Counted from the stretch's first letter, positions 25,479-35,163 are shown. The stretch: DNA of 64,000 bases from Candidatus Gastranaerophilales bacterium (GCA_944325865.1 CALVBS010000006.1:1-64000); one strand, 5' to 3'. Numbers and translations are program-made. Notes: a model not told the origin generated them from the letters alone.

Positions 25479-25883
25479 TGGTGGAGACGAGGGGAGTCGA
25501 ACCCCTGTCCAAAATGGATCTAAACAAGCATCTACGGGTGTAGATATTAATTCTCTCGGACTATTCAGGGAATATCAGAACCTTTTAAATAATCCAGAGT
25601 GTTTTTTCCGGAAACACTAACCTTTAACGGTTATCTTGATACGCCTACCGTCATCAACGTACTGCCGCTTGCATAATGGACCCATATCACCGGCAAGCTG
25701 GGTAATATGAGTAGCTAATCGTTATAGACTATGCAGCTACTGCGTATGCAGGTGCGAAGTTGCCTACAACTACGTTATCTAATTTTTTAGCATTTAATTT
25801 GTTTTGCTCGTTGATAACCGAGAACAGCTCTCGGACTCGCAGCCTGTTTCAACCAAACATCCTGTCTAATCCAAAACGTCCCC
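25479..25883 (-). ncRNA. ssrA: tmRNA (transfer-messenger RNA)
   Basis: 405 bases. The 5' end GGGGACGTTTTGGATT and the 3' end GGGGTTCGACTCCCCTCGTC-TCCACCA form the tRNA-like domain; CCA is encoded. The resume codon is probably GCT at 25791-25789, and the tag reads AKKLDNVVVGNFAPAYAVAA, ending in TAG at 25731-25729. The hydrophobic -AVAA end is the proteolysis signal. The tmRNA rescues stalled ribosomes and tags the unfinished protein. One-piece form, not permuted. A CTCTCGG...CCGAGAG region and further pseudoknot-like helices follow the tag. Confidence 0.97.
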
Positions 25884-26113
25884 ATATATTTATTTGTTAA
25901 TGTTCAGTAACCGCATTATGTACGGTGTCTAATCCGTCACTATTTGATTGTTTATTAGATATAATGTATTTTTTATGAAACCGTGACGCCATTTTCTATA
26001 ATTCGAGCTATCAGCTCTCATTAAGAAAAGAAGGCAAACGTCTCATATATTCTCTTTTTAATGTGCCGTTCTTTTATTATAACCCGATTTTTAACAATTT
26101 CAAGCGGTAAAAT
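25884..26113. other. Region upstream of ssrA
   Basis: Carries the ssrA promoter region on the minus strand (not precisely located). A GAGAGCTGATAGCTC-type hairpin lies near 26010. A 31-codon minus-strand frame starting ATGGCGTCACGG has no Shine-Dalgarno and I do not call it. GTCTAATCC occurs both here (about 25927) and at the 5' end of the tmRNA. Confidence 0.4.
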
Positions 26114-27148
26114 TTATTCCTGTTCAAATATTATTTTGAAATTTATATCCCCGTCAAGTTGCGGAAATATTGGTTTATTTTTCCATAATTTCATATTCAT
26201 TTCCGCCGGAAGTGATGTAATATTAAACTCCAGTTCGGTCTGTCGCGGAGAAATATTATTACAGCCGCCTTTGTAACCGCAGCTTGAGCCCAGATGAATG
26301 AAATCTTTGAATTTATAAACTTCTTCTGCTGCATTGTGTTCGTTGAGCATTGTAATATTATTTAAATTCGTTATTTTCACATATTCATACCCGAAATCTC
26401 TTGCATTCAAACCGCTTAAAATCATTGGATAACGGATATTTTTCTTACCGAAATAATTTATTCTGTTTTGATAGACAAACGGTGACATAATATATTTTGC
26501 GGTAATAGTGTTATCCGACGGGTCATATGTAAGCGATTTCGGGATACTTCTTGTAAATTCTCCGTCGCAGTATTCTTTAAATCTCTCATCATAATTCATA
26601 CTAAACGGAAAATATGCCTGAACTAATAAATCAGGAGTGTTTATAAATCTGCTTAATGCAGAATCCCCGCGGGTATTATCTTCATTTGGCATATTACATA
26701 CTAACGCTTTAAGCCCCCACCAATTTTTGCCGTCCACTATTCTGCCGAAAACTTCTTCATTTGGTTCATAGGAATCAGAATAAAACATGGAAGTTTTTAC
26801 ATATTTTTTTCTAAGTTCATACATTTCGGCTTTTGTTTTTCCATTATAGCATTCAAGCGGTTTAATCCCGAGAGTCATGATTTCGGTTGTACCGGTTTTT
26901 ATATCATTAAATCTATCCTTTTCAGGTTTATGAGCAAATTTACGTTCTTGCACCTGCTCAGTAAAAGCTGCGGTTGGTGTCCGGTCAGCTTTGAGTTTTG
27001 CTTTTTCCGAGAATTCATTAATGACATTATTAATAAGTGTCAGAAGTGCAAGTATGAGAAGAACAAGCACAATAAGCATTGCATACGGAAGCTTTCCGTT
27101 TGATGACTCTTGTTCAGCTTCATTTAATTCTGATGTTTCTTCTTCCAT
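26114..27148 (-). CDS. Single-pass membrane protein in operon with the helicase
   Basis: 344 aa. An acidic N-terminus (MEEETSELNEAEQ...) is followed by one strong transmembrane helix (about 21-42), then a large soluble domain with a CGYKGGC motif near residue 300. No motif I recognise. AGAGGTTAAT precedes the ATG, nine bases after the helicase stop, so the two are co-transcribed. The membrane anchor with a large domain on one side suggests a sensor or effector, but this is inference. Confidence 0.75.
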   Translation of the reverse strand: MEEETSELNEAEQESSNGKLPYAMLIVLVLLILALLTLINNVINEFSEKAKLKADRTPTAAFTEQVQERKFAHKPEKDRFNDIKTGTTEIMTLGIKPLECYNGKTKAEMYELRKKYVKTSMFYSDSYEPNEEVFGRIVDGKNWWGLKALVCNMPNEDNTRGDSALSRFINTPDLLVQAYFPFSMNYDERFKEYCDGEFTRSIPKSLTYDPSDNTITAKYIMSPFVYQNRINYFGKKNIRYPMILSGLNARDFGYEYVKITNLNNITMLNEHNAAEEVYKFKDFIHLGSSCGYKGGCNNISPRQTELEFNITSLPAEMNMKLWKNKPIFPQLDGDINFKIIFEQE

Positions 27149-27157
27149 ATTAACCTC

Positions 27158-30100
27158 TTAATTTATTAATAATCTGTCAAGGCAAGCTTGTGAAGAGTAC
27201 TGCCATTCTCTGAAGGTGACACGTTTTACATCAAATCCGCAGCGTTCAATTATTGCCTGTTTTTTCATATTGGAAAGAGTTGGTTTAATGCTGTCTTCAA
27301 CCCCGTCAACTTCTATCACCAATTTCCCGTCAACAAGTAAATCTGCACTCAATCCTGCAATTTCCACTCCGGCTTTTACTTCGTGTCCGAGATTCCTTAT
27401 TTCTCCGGCGATTATTTTTTCAAGGTTATTTTTGTATATATTTTCGTCTATGCGGCAATTTTTGAGTGCTTCCAGTTTATTCTGGTATTCTTCAACATAT
27501 GCTGTATAGTGTCTGAATAATCCGTCAGGAAGTTCTTTTACGTCTTTTGATATAAAATTAATCATTTTGTATCTTGCTCTTGTGACCGCAACGTTAAAAA
27601 GGTTAGGTTTTTGTAAAAATACAAGGCTTTGCGGGAAGCTGTTATTAGCATAAGCCCATGACATAAGTATTATGTCACGTTCATCGCCCTGAAACGTATG
27701 GGCGGTACCGACTTCTATCTGGTGTTTGCGTATCATATGTTCGGATAGAACTTTTGATATTGAAGTTTTCAGCTGCTCCACCTGAGCCCTGAACGGTGAA
27801 ATTACACCGATAGATACCGGATTGTCAGGATTTTTGCGTTCATCTTCAACAATCATATCATACAGATATTTAACCAGAGTTTCAATTTCAGGAAGGTTTC
27901 TGGTTGCGTCAAAGTCAACTTTGCCGTCAGGAACCTGAACTATTTCGATAACTTTATCCGTTCCGGTGTCTTTTTTCATAATCCGCATACGTCCGCCGTA
28001 AAATTCACGGTTTGAAAATTCTATAATCGGCGGAAGGCTTCTGAAATGTTCATCAAGCATAACAGAATTCATTGAATAATAGTCTGCCAGATCAAACATG
28101 GAATTTGTTCTGAAACGCCACATAAGCTGATATTTGTCAGGAATTCCGTATTGAGAAAGGAATGATTGTTCTTTTGCTTTTTCTAAGAATGACAGGTGCG
28201 GGAGCTGCTTGTCATCACCTACGATAACGGCTTTTTTAGCACGGTAAAGGATTGGAAAACAGCTTGCAATATCGCATTGGGATGCTTCATCAATAATTGC
28301 AACGTCAAACATTCCCGGTTTCATCGGAAGTGAACCTGATACGGCATAAGTTGTGACACACCAGCAAGGGAAAGCTTCCAGAAGCGGTTTAAAATCTTCT
28401 GTTTCAAGGATTCTGCTCTGGAGGTTCTGGCGTTTTTCAACAAGTGATTTTGCATGAACGATTAATCGCTGACGTTTTATCTGGTCGCGGAGAAGTCCTT
28501 TGAGCGATTCTCTTCTGCGATTTTTGAGAATATTTACGGCAAGCGGTTTTTGTTTCTTTTTCATCTGCTTGATTTGTTCTGTTAAAACGTGCAGATTGCC
28601 TGTTTTTTGTATATCTGATTCAATTTTGCGTAATCTGTAAACCAGTTCTGCGGTTTCAAGTTCTGTTTTCAGGCGGTTTAGAGTTTCATAGTTTGCATCA
28701 AAATTCTTCAGTTTCAGCATTTTTTTTAGCTGGCTTACACCGCCGAAGTTTGCGATATTTGCAAAAAATCCCGTTTTTTCCATGTTGTGTTCAAGCGTTT
28801 TTATAATTGCCGCAATCGCATCTATCTCAATTTTTTTGAGCGGAGTTTTTATAAATACCATTTCGCCTGCTGAGCTTTCCTGAATTTGAACTTCTTTTGA
28901 AAGTCCTCTCCATTCGTTTTCAAGTTTTATAATCTGTTCGCATTTGTTTTCGGAATCTTTCAGAATATTGATATGGTTTTTCATATCATCAACGCCTGCA
29001 AAGAGGCTGTCTTCAAATTCGCTGTCCAGATCGACTTTACCAGAGAGCAAGTCCTGAAGCTGGTAGCTTAATTGCTTCTGGTAATTCATTCTGCCTGCAC
29101 GTAGTGCAAGATACGGTGCCCCGAGTTCGTTTAATCTTTCTGCAACAACGTCAACGGCTTTATCCATGCGGGAGGCTACGAGAACTGTTTTTCCGTTTGC
29201 AATCAGATGGGCAACGAGGTTTACTATAGTTTGAGATTTACCTGTTCCCGGAGGGCCTTGAACAGCTATGAATTTGTTATTGTCAATATTTTTGATAACT
29301 TTTTCCTGTGAATCACTTAATGACAACGGGGTTATCGGGTAGAAGTCTTTAATTTCTTTCATGTCCTTAATCGGAACGGCTTTTTCTTTTGAGAGATTAT
29401 ATTCTTCGTTAATTATGTTCAGTGCGGTTTCTCTATAAATCCCGCTCGGCTGTTCGGCGATTTGAGTTAATTCGTGCAGAACACCTGCCGTGATTGACGG
29501 ACGTTTGGTAAGGATAATGGCAGCTTGTTTAGTGAGTGAAATTTTTTCTAATTTTTTTATCTGTTTTTGTTTTGCTTCTTCTTCCGCAATAATTTCTTCT
29601 ACATTTTCTGCGTTAATCTTTTCGTTATAAAAATCTTTTGCAGTATCTGCCGTGACGTTATCTTCGTCAACTTCATTTTTAGAATCAAGAGTTACGTCAA
29701 TTTCCGGAATCAAAGATTTCAATGTTGTAAGAAAGATGTTTAAGCCCTCATCAGTCAGAGGAAGTTTCGGTACGACTTCAAGCAGCCCTTCAAGCAGCTG
29801 CTCAACTTCATCATCATCGTCGCTTTTTTTCATCAGTGCGGTTAAGGCTCCGGTATTTACGGAAAGCATTTCGTCCTGCGGAATGCAGTTGATGTTTACA
29901 CCGTTTCGCTCAAGACGGCATGGCATATATAAAAGCGGAGTTAAAAATTCGTTTTGCTTTTTGGTTTTTGAGCTTTTACCTACAATAAAAAGATAGCCGT
30001 AAATTAAATACTTATCTTTCTGACTCATTTCAGACTGAACCATTAATTCAGTGAGTTTACTGTCACTGCCGTCCAGTCTTAAAAATTCATCCCATCTGGT

Positions 30101-30277
30101 GAAAAGTTCTTCTTCGCCTTTAATGAAAATCCATTTGTTATCTTTATCTCCTTTAAGGTTTCTGAAGGTTGAACTTTTAACTTCTTCACGGACACAGTCG
30201 TGAAGATACTGGCTTAATTTTTTTATAAAACTGTTGTTGAATGCTGAATTTATTGCTTTTGTTGCTTCCTGTAACAT
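27158..30277 (-). CDS. Large SF1 (UPF1/DNA2-like) helicase with C-terminal nuclease-like domain
   Basis: 1039 aa. Helicase motifs in order: GPPGTGKSQT (341-350), DVAIIDEASQCD (Walker B), GDDKQLPH, HTFQGDERDIILMSWA and NVAVTRARY, the AAA_11/AAA_12 arrangement. A long coiled insert lies between Walker A and B. The last ~95 residues (EIRNLGHEV...SADLLVDGKLVIEVDGVED) resemble the DUF559/Vsr-like restriction-endonuclease fold. Helicase-nuclease fusions of this kind occur in DNA repair and in phage defence systems. GGAACTCTCC overlaps the start on the opposite strand; no operon partner lies upstream. Confidence 0.9.
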   Translation of the reverse strand: MLQEATKAINSAFNNSFIKKLSQYLHDCVREEVKSSTFRNLKGDKDNKWIFIKGEEELFTRWDEFLRLDGSDSKLTELMVQSEMSQKDKYLIYGYLFIVGKSSKTKKQNEFLTPLLYMPCRLERNGVNINCIPQDEMLSVNTGALTALMKKSDDDDEVEQLLEGLLEVVPKLPLTDEGLNIFLTTLKSLIPEIDVTLDSKNEVDEDNVTADTAKDFYNEKINAENVEEIIAEEEAKQKQIKKLEKISLTKQAAIILTKRPSITAGVLHELTQIAEQPSGIYRETALNIINEEYNLSKEKAVPIKDMKEIKDFYPITPLSLSDSQEKVIKNIDNNKFIAVQGPPGTGKSQTIVNLVAHLIANGKTVLVASRMDKAVDVVAERLNELGAPYLALRAGRMNYQKQLSYQLQDLLSGKVDLDSEFEDSLFAGVDDMKNHINILKDSENKCEQIIKLENEWRGLSKEVQIQESSAGEMVFIKTPLKKIEIDAIAAIIKTLEHNMEKTGFFANIANFGGVSQLKKMLKLKNFDANYETLNRLKTELETAELVYRLRKIESDIQKTGNLHVLTEQIKQMKKKQKPLAVNILKNRRRESLKGLLRDQIKRQRLIVHAKSLVEKRQNLQSRILETEDFKPLLEAFPCWCVTTYAVSGSLPMKPGMFDVAIIDEASQCDIASCFPILYRAKKAVIVGDDKQLPHLSFLEKAKEQSFLSQYGIPDKYQLMWRFRTNSMFDLADYYSMNSVMLDEHFRSLPPIIEFSNREFYGGRMRIMKKDTGTDKVIEIVQVPDGKVDFDATRNLPEIETLVKYLYDMIVEDERKNPDNPVSIGVISPFRAQVEQLKTSISKVLSEHMIRKHQIEVGTAHTFQGDERDIILMSWAYANNSFPQSLVFLQKPNLFNVAVTRARYKMINFISKDVKELPDGLFRHYTAYVEEYQNKLEALKNCRIDENIYKNNLEKIIAGEIRNLGHEVKAGVEIAGLSADLLVDGKLVIEVDGVEDSIKPTLSNMKKQAIIERCGFDVKRVTFREWQYSSQACLDRLLIN

Positions 30278-30405
30278 GGAACTCTCCCGTTTTTATGATG
30301 AATTTTAAAATAAGCGGTAATAATAAGAATTGCAAAAATATTTAAATAATTTGCCTGACTTCTTACCCTCCTGCCTTCCAATCTTTCTATTATTACATTT
30401 TATGC

Positions 30406-30411
30406 TAAAAT
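30406..30411 (+). promoter_or_regulatory. -10 box at leaderless distance from cca
   Basis: TAAAAT, with expected transcription start about 30418, one base before the cca ATG. No Shine-Dalgarno precedes the gene. The -35 is weak (TTTCTA, 16-base spacer). Confidence 0.45.
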
Positions 30412-30418
30412 AAGCAAT

Positions 30419-31522
30419 ATGGAAATCATCAATATAAAGGATACTTCAAATAAACTTTACTATGTCGGCGGAGTTGTGAGAGATGAACTTCTTGGTATAG
30501 AAAGTTTTGATATTGATATGACCTATGAAGGTAATGCGATTGAATTTGTTCAACAAAAACTGCAAGGGATTGAGGATTTTGAAATTGTACAGGTAAATGA
30601 GCCGTTCGGAACTGTCAGGGTTAAAGTGAGCGGGCGTGAAATTGATATTGCATCAACCAGAGAAGAAGTTTACGAAAAAAAAGGGCATCTTCCGTCGGTT
30701 ACAAGAATCGGATGTTCTTTAAAAGAAGATTCAATGCGTCGTGATTTTACTGTTAATGCACTTTATAAATCGGCTGTATCCGGAGAGATTATTGATTTGA
30801 CCGGCGGGCTTGATGATTTGAAAAATAAAACAATAAGAGTTCTGCACGACGAAAGTTTTATTGATGATCCGACAAGAATTCTAAGAGGTTTGAAATTTTC
30901 AATACGTTTTGGTTTTGACCTTGATGAGCATACAAAAAAACTTCAGGAAAATTATCTTAAAAATATAAATTATGATATGTGTTACAAGCGGGTTAAGAAA
31001 GAACTGATTGAAACATTTAATCTCAATTCACAAGCCGCTTTTGAAAAATTTATCAAACAAAATATATACAAACTTGTGACGGAAAAAGATGTAATACTTC
31101 CTAAAGAAGATATTGAAGAACTGATAAAAGAATATCCCGTTGAAAATGTTTGGCTTGTCTATGCCGGTTGTATCGGTGATTTGTCAAGGCTTCCGCTTAC
31201 AAAAATAGAGCAGAAGATTCTTGATGATTTCAATGCAATCGGTGAATTAAAAAATGATTTTGAAATTTATAAGGCTTTTGAAAAAGTTTCAACAGAAACA
31301 ATTTTGCTTTATTTAATTTTGAAAAATAAATTTGCAGCAAAAAGGTATCTTGAAACTTTAAGCAAAATTAAAATTGAAATCACAGGTGAAGATTTATTGA
31401 AACTCGGGCTTAAACCGTCGAGGAAGTTCTCGGAAATTTTTGATTATGTTTTGGTAAAAAAACTTGAAAATCCGGAACTTTCTAAAGAGGACGAAATAAA
31501 TATTGTCAGAGGAATAATATAG
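30419..31522 (+). CDS. cca: CCA-adding tRNA nucleotidyltransferase family protein
   Basis: 367 aa. Class II nucleotidyltransferase pattern: YYVGGVVRDELLG at residue 11-23, FDIDMTYEG with the metal-binding D-x-D, SMRRDFTVNAL and DDPTRILRGLKF. The enzyme adds or repairs the 3' CCA of tRNAs. This matters here because the tRNA-Arg gene at 41419 lacks an encoded CCA. A poly(A) polymerase role cannot be excluded by sequence alone. The next gene follows after four bases. Confidence 0.9.
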   Translation: MEIINIKDTSNKLYYVGGVVRDELLGIESFDIDMTYEGNAIEFVQQKLQGIEDFEIVQVNEPFGTVRVKVSGREIDIASTREEVYEKKGHLPSVTRIGCSLKEDSMRRDFTVNALYKSAVSGEIIDLTGGLDDLKNKTIRVLHDESFIDDPTRILRGLKFSIRFGFDLDEHTKKLQENYLKNINYDMCYKRVKKELIETFNLNSQAAFEKFIKQNIYKLVTEKDVILPKEDIEELIKEYPVENVWLVYAGCIGDLSRLPLTKIEQKILDDFNAIGELKNDFEIYKAFEKVSTETILLYLILKNKFAAKRYLETLSKIKIEITGEDLLKLGLKPSRKFSEIFDYVLVKKLENPELSKEDEINIVRGII

Positions 31523-31526
31523 ATAT

Positions 31527-32588
31527 ATGAAAATTCTTTTTATTACAGACTTATATCCGGTAAAAGACGGTGAAAAAACGACTCCCCAAACACTTTTAAA
31601 TTTTGTGGAAGAGTGGAAACTTTCAGGAAATGAAGTAGATGTAATAAAGCCGAACTTCATTTTAAATTCCCTAATCCGTAAGAAACCTTTTTACAAACAG
31701 GGAAATTATGATGGAGTTTTAAATTTAAATTTTTGGACTCCTTTTTGGGGAACGATTAAGCCTCCTAAAAAGCATTACGATATTGTAATAGCTCATATGC
31801 CGTCGGGAATTTTGTATGCGGATAAGCTTAATTTACCATTTGTTGCAGGTATTCACAGTTCTGATTTGACAATTTTAACTTCTCCGCTTTATAGATTTCA
31901 TTTTAAAAAAAGAATGGAAAAAGCTCTGCAAAATGCAAAAGCTATTGCCTGCCGTTCTTTTGTTTTAAAGGATAAGTTTTTAAAACTTTATCCGCAGTTT
32001 GAAAACAAAACTTTTGCTGCACCGTCAGGAATTGATGATAATATTATTACAGGCACATTTAATATTCTTAGAAAAGAAGTTCCATTGAAGGTTTTGACCT
32101 GTGCAAACTACAAAAAACGCAAAAATATTGAAAAAGTTCTGGAGGCAGTGTACGGACTTAAAGATTTTGAACTTACTGTAATCGGGGCCGGCACTGATTT
32201 GTCGAAGCTCCGGAAACTAAATCCGGATGCTGTTTTTAGGGGCTGGCAGCCGCATGAAAAAATTCTTGAACAGATGCGTCAGAGTGATATTTTTATTCTT
32301 CCGAGTACAGGCGAAACCTTTGGTATGGTTTATCTTGAAGCCATGGCCTCCGGTTGTATCACTGTCTGCACGAAGGATGACGGCATTGACGGTATAATCC
32401 AAAATAATATAAACGGTTTTACAACTTTTCCGATTTCAGGTGAGATAAGAAATTTACTTCAAAATATAAAAAATATGGATGATGACAGCCTGAAAGCATT
32501 ATTATACAATAATTTTGAAACAATTAAACAATACACAAAAACATCCTGTGCAGAGAATTATTTGAAACAAATCTTTAAAATAATGTAA
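31527..32588 (+). CDS. GT4-type glycosyltransferase
   Basis: 353 aa. N-terminal MKILFITDLYPVKDGEKTTPQ and a C-terminal SDIFILPSTGETFGMVYLEAMASG with E-x7-E, the donor-binding pattern of GT-B family 4. Expected to use a nucleotide sugar on a lipid or glycan acceptor. No membrane span; probably peripheral. Starts four bases after cca with GAGGAATAAT as Shine-Dalgarno; the pairing with cca seems only positional. Confidence 0.9.
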   Translation: MKILFITDLYPVKDGEKTTPQTLLNFVEEWKLSGNEVDVIKPNFILNSLIRKKPFYKQGNYDGVLNLNFWTPFWGTIKPPKKHYDIVIAHMPSGILYADKLNLPFVAGIHSSDLTILTSPLYRFHFKKRMEKALQNAKAIACRSFVLKDKFLKLYPQFENKTFAAPSGIDDNIITGTFNILRKEVPLKVLTCANYKKRKNIEKVLEAVYGLKDFELTVIGAGTDLSKLRKLNPDAVFRGWQPHEKILEQMRQSDIFILPSTGETFGMVYLEAMASGCITVCTKDDGIDGIIQNNINGFTTFPISGEIRNLLQNIKNMDDDSLKALLYNNFETIKQYTKTSCAENYLKQIFKIM

Positions 32589-32700
32589 AGATTTGACAAA
32601 GATTTTACACTTGTAGTGCATGTTTCTGATAGTATTAATTAGTTGGTTAATTTACCCTTTGGATAAAAAGCCAAATGATTACTCGAAAGGAAGAGAATTA

Positions 32701-34305
32701 ATGAAAAAATTTTTAACCGTACTTTTTACACTTTTATTTTCAGTACAACAAGCAAATGCTTTCAGTATCGATGCGTTTATGGATAAAAATATCGCTCCGA
32801 TTTCAGATAAAATCGCAGATATTATATTTTTTCCGATACACGTATTCGGGGCTGATGTACCGATAATTATTTTCTGGATATTGTTTGCGGGGATATTTTT
32901 TACATTCTACCTTCGAGGAATTGCTATCTGGGGTTTCTGGCATGCTTGCGAAAATGTTTTTAGACCGAAGAAAAATTCATCTTCCGATTCCGGAGAGGTA
33001 TCAGCATTTCAGGCACTGATGACAGCATTGTCCGGAACTATCGGACTCGGAAGTATTGCAGGTGTTGCGATTGCCATTTCAATGGGTGGTCCTGGTGCTG
33101 CTTTCTGGATTATCGTTGGTGCCATCCTCGGTATGTCTTTAAAGTTTGTTGAGGCTTCACTTGCGGTTAAATACAGAAGATTTAACCTTGACGGTTCAAT
33201 ATCCGGCGGTCCTATGCATTATATGGCTCACGGTTTGACAAGAAAAAAACTCAGATGGCTCGGTCAGCCTTTATCTGTTATGTTTGCAATACTCTGTATT
33301 TGCGGCGGTATTACGGGCGGTAATATGATTCAGATAAATCAGGCTGCAAATCAGTTTGTTAATGTTTGCGGCGGAGAAAACGGCTTTATGCATAATTTCC
33401 ACTGGGTTATCGGACTCGGTATGGCTATTGTTGTCGGTTTAATTGTTATAGGCGGTATTAAAAATATCGTTAAAGTTACTGAAAAAATAGTTCCGTTAAA
33501 AATATTTATATATTTGTTTGCTGCTGCGGCAGTTATTATTTGTAATATTAAACTGGTTCCGCATGCTGCATGGGTTATTGTGAAAGAAGCATTTAAGCCG
33601 GAATCAATATATGGCGGGATGTTTGTTGCTATGATTATGGGGTTACGCCGTTCGGTTCAATCAAATGAGGCCGGTACAGGTTCAGCTCCTATTGTTTACG
33701 CTACCGTAAAAACGGATGAACCGCTTTCTCAGGGTTTTGTTGCATTACTTGACCCGTTCTTGACCGGTTTTATGTGTACAATGACTGCTTTTGCCATTGT
33801 TATTACCGGTACTTACAAAACTCACGCAGGCCATACTTCCGGTATTGAAATGACTTCTGACGCGATTTCTTCAGTAATGCCGTTTTTCCCTACGCTGCTT
33901 GCCGGTATTGTTTTGTTATATGCATTATCAACAATTATAAGCTGGGCTTATTACGGTCAAAAATCCTGGAACTTCCTTTTCGGAGAAGGTAAGAAAAGAA
34001 GCCTTGCATTTCAGTTGTTGTATTGTTCATTTATCGTAATTGGTTCGGTTTTGAATGTTACATCAGTTATTAATATTACTGATGCAATGATGATTGCAAT
34101 GTCTGTTCCGAATATTATAGCAATGTATATATTAGCACCTGAAGTTAAAAAAGATTTGAAGGCTTATTGCCAGAAATATAAACTCGGAAAATTAGTCAAT
34201 CGAGATTGGCTGGCACAGGCAGAACCGAAACCTGTACCGGTTCCGGTTGCAGTGACTGTAAGTGAAGAAGAAATCGGAGATGAATCATGTCAGACCAGCA
34301 AATAA
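32701..34305 (+). CDS. Sodium:amino-acid symporter (AGCS family)
   Basis: 534 aa from the ATG at 32701, chosen for the AAAGGAAGAG upstream and for the following signal-like segment (MKKFLTVLFTLLFSVQQANA); the frame is open to 32620. Contains the family signatures SGTIGLGSIAGVAIAISMGGPGA (split: SGTIGLGSIAG, then SMGGPGA) and SNEAGTGSAPIVYA. About ten membrane helices; sodium-driven uptake of alanine or glycine. The N-terminal signal-like segment is an addition to the AGCS core. A TTGACA/TTTACA region near 32593-32609 may hold a promoter. Confidence 0.92.
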   Translation: MKKFLTVLFTLLFSVQQANAFSIDAFMDKNIAPISDKIADIIFFPIHVFGADVPIIIFWILFAGIFFTFYLRGIAIWGFWHACENVFRPKKNSSSDSGEVSAFQALMTALSGTIGLGSIAGVAIAISMGGPGAAFWIIVGAILGMSLKFVEASLAVKYRRFNLDGSISGGPMHYMAHGLTRKKLRWLGQPLSVMFAILCICGGITGGNMIQINQAANQFVNVCGGENGFMHNFHWVIGLGMAIVVGLIVIGGIKNIVKVTEKIVPLKIFIYLFAAAAVIICNIKLVPHAAWVIVKEAFKPESIYGGMFVAMIMGLRRSVQSNEAGTGSAPIVYATVKTDEPLSQGFVALLDPFLTGFMCTMTAFAIVITGTYKTHAGHTSGIEMTSDAISSVMPFFPTLLAGIVLLYALSTIISWAYYGQKSWNFLFGEGKKRSLAFQLLYCSFIVIGSVLNVTSVINITDAMMIAMSVPNIIAMYILAPEVKKDLKAYCQKYKLGKLVNRDWLAQAEPKPVPVPVAVTVSEEEIGDESCQTSK

Positions 34306-34565
34306 TTGTTACCGTTTCGGGTGTTGATAAGGTAGGGATTGTTGCAAAAGTTACAACCGTACTTGCCGAATATGAGGTAAATATAGAGGATATTAAACAA
34401 ACACTTATGCAGGGACATTTTGTAATGTTTCTTCTGGGAAATATTGAAAAATCAAAATATTCATTTTCGGAAATCAAAGATGCTCTGGTTAATGAAGGTA
34501 ATAAACTCGGCATGGAAGTCTGGGTTCAGAGAAAAGAAATCTTTGATAATATGCATAATATATAA
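34287..34565 (+). CDS. ACT domain protein (UPF0237 type)
   Basis: 92 aa. The N-terminus IIVTVSGVDKVGIVAKVTTVLAEY is the ACT-domain ligand pattern and the whole length fits the UPF0237 family (GcvR-like). These proteins bind amino acids and act as regulators. Its ATG lies inside the transporter gene (19-base overlap), with GGAGATGAATC as Shine-Dalgarno, so it is translationally coupled. It may sense the amino acid that the AGCS protein imports; this is inference. Confidence 0.88.
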   Translation: MSDQQIIVTVSGVDKVGIVAKVTTVLAEYEVNIEDIKQTLMQGHFVMFLLGNIEKSKYSFSEIKDALVNEGNKLGMEVWVQRKEIFDNMHNI

Positions 34566-34587
34566 AACATAATCACATATCGAATCT

Positions 34588-34629
34588 AAAAAAGAAAATA
34601 CCATCATTTAAAACGGCATTTTCTTTTTT
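34588..34629 (+). terminator. Terminator after the ACT gene
   Basis: 11-bp A/T-rich stem with a GG/CC tip and one mismatch, ending in CTTTTTT. Because the 5' arm begins with A residues it can also end the converging 34658 gene on the minus strand. Confidence 0.75.
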
Positions 34630-34657
34630 ATCACTTATTAAGTTTTGACGTGAGAGA

Positions 34658-35023
34658 TTATTTAATATCTTTAGTTTTGACCTCAAATTCATAGCGATTA
34701 ATTCTCAGAAATTTTTCAAGAACTTTTCTGAATTGATCTTTAACTGTCAAAACGGCATAATCACCGGGTTTCATACCGTCCTTGACTGCATAAAGAGCAT
34801 ATTGCTTGTCTTTGGTCGGAACTTTTTCAAACACTACATTAATATCATCGGAACCATACTTTGCATATTCACCGACTTTTGACATAAATCGGTTAATTTT
34901 AGCTTCGCACTGTGAATAAGAATTGTTCTTCGTATAATATGTCTTTGCAGCATTTATAAAATTAGGAGAAACTTTTGCTTGAAAATTAGTCGTCGTATCA
35001 TTTTTGATTGAATTTATCTGCAT
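34658..35023 (-). CDS. Small protein with the MQINS N-terminal signature
   Basis: 121 aa beginning MQINSIKNDTTTNFQAK, close to the opening of the malQ product (MQVNSINIFN...). The rest is a basic alpha/beta protein with no known motif. GAAAGGAAAAATGTAC precedes the ATG. Not secreted by the Sec route as far as can be seen. Confidence 0.75.
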   Translation of the reverse strand: MQINSIKNDTTTNFQAKVSPNFINAAKTYYTKNNSYSQCEAKINRFMSKVGEYAKYGSDDINVVFEKVPTKDKQYALYAVKDGMKPGDYAVLTVKDQFRKVLEKFLRINRYEFEVKTKDIK

Positions 35024-35051
35024 ATGTACATTTTTCCTTTCGTAAGAATTT

Positions 35052-35085
35052 AAAAACCTGTAAAGAAAAATTTTTACAGGTTTTT
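35052..35085 (-). terminator. Terminator of alaS
   Basis: Perfect 13-bp stem (35052-35064 with 35073-35085) containing CCTGTAAA/TTTACAGG and flanked by A and T runs. On the minus strand it follows the alaS stop by about 80 bases. Confidence 0.8.
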
Positions 35086-35163
35086 ACAAATATTTACATT
35101 AATTATTAATTTTATGGCTTTAAAAATATAGATTAAATATAACTGTTTAACACATATCTTTAA

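Noticed and set aside
25333-25620. ORFs on both strands over the tmRNA 3' end (for example a plus-strand frame with GGDEGSRTPV).
   Set aside because: They overlap the tRNA-like domain of ssrA and are translations of structural RNA, a well-known source of false genes.
25884-26060. A 31-codon frame starting ATGGCGTCACGG upstream of ssrA.
   Set aside because: No Shine-Dalgarno, and it lies in what should be the ssrA promoter region.
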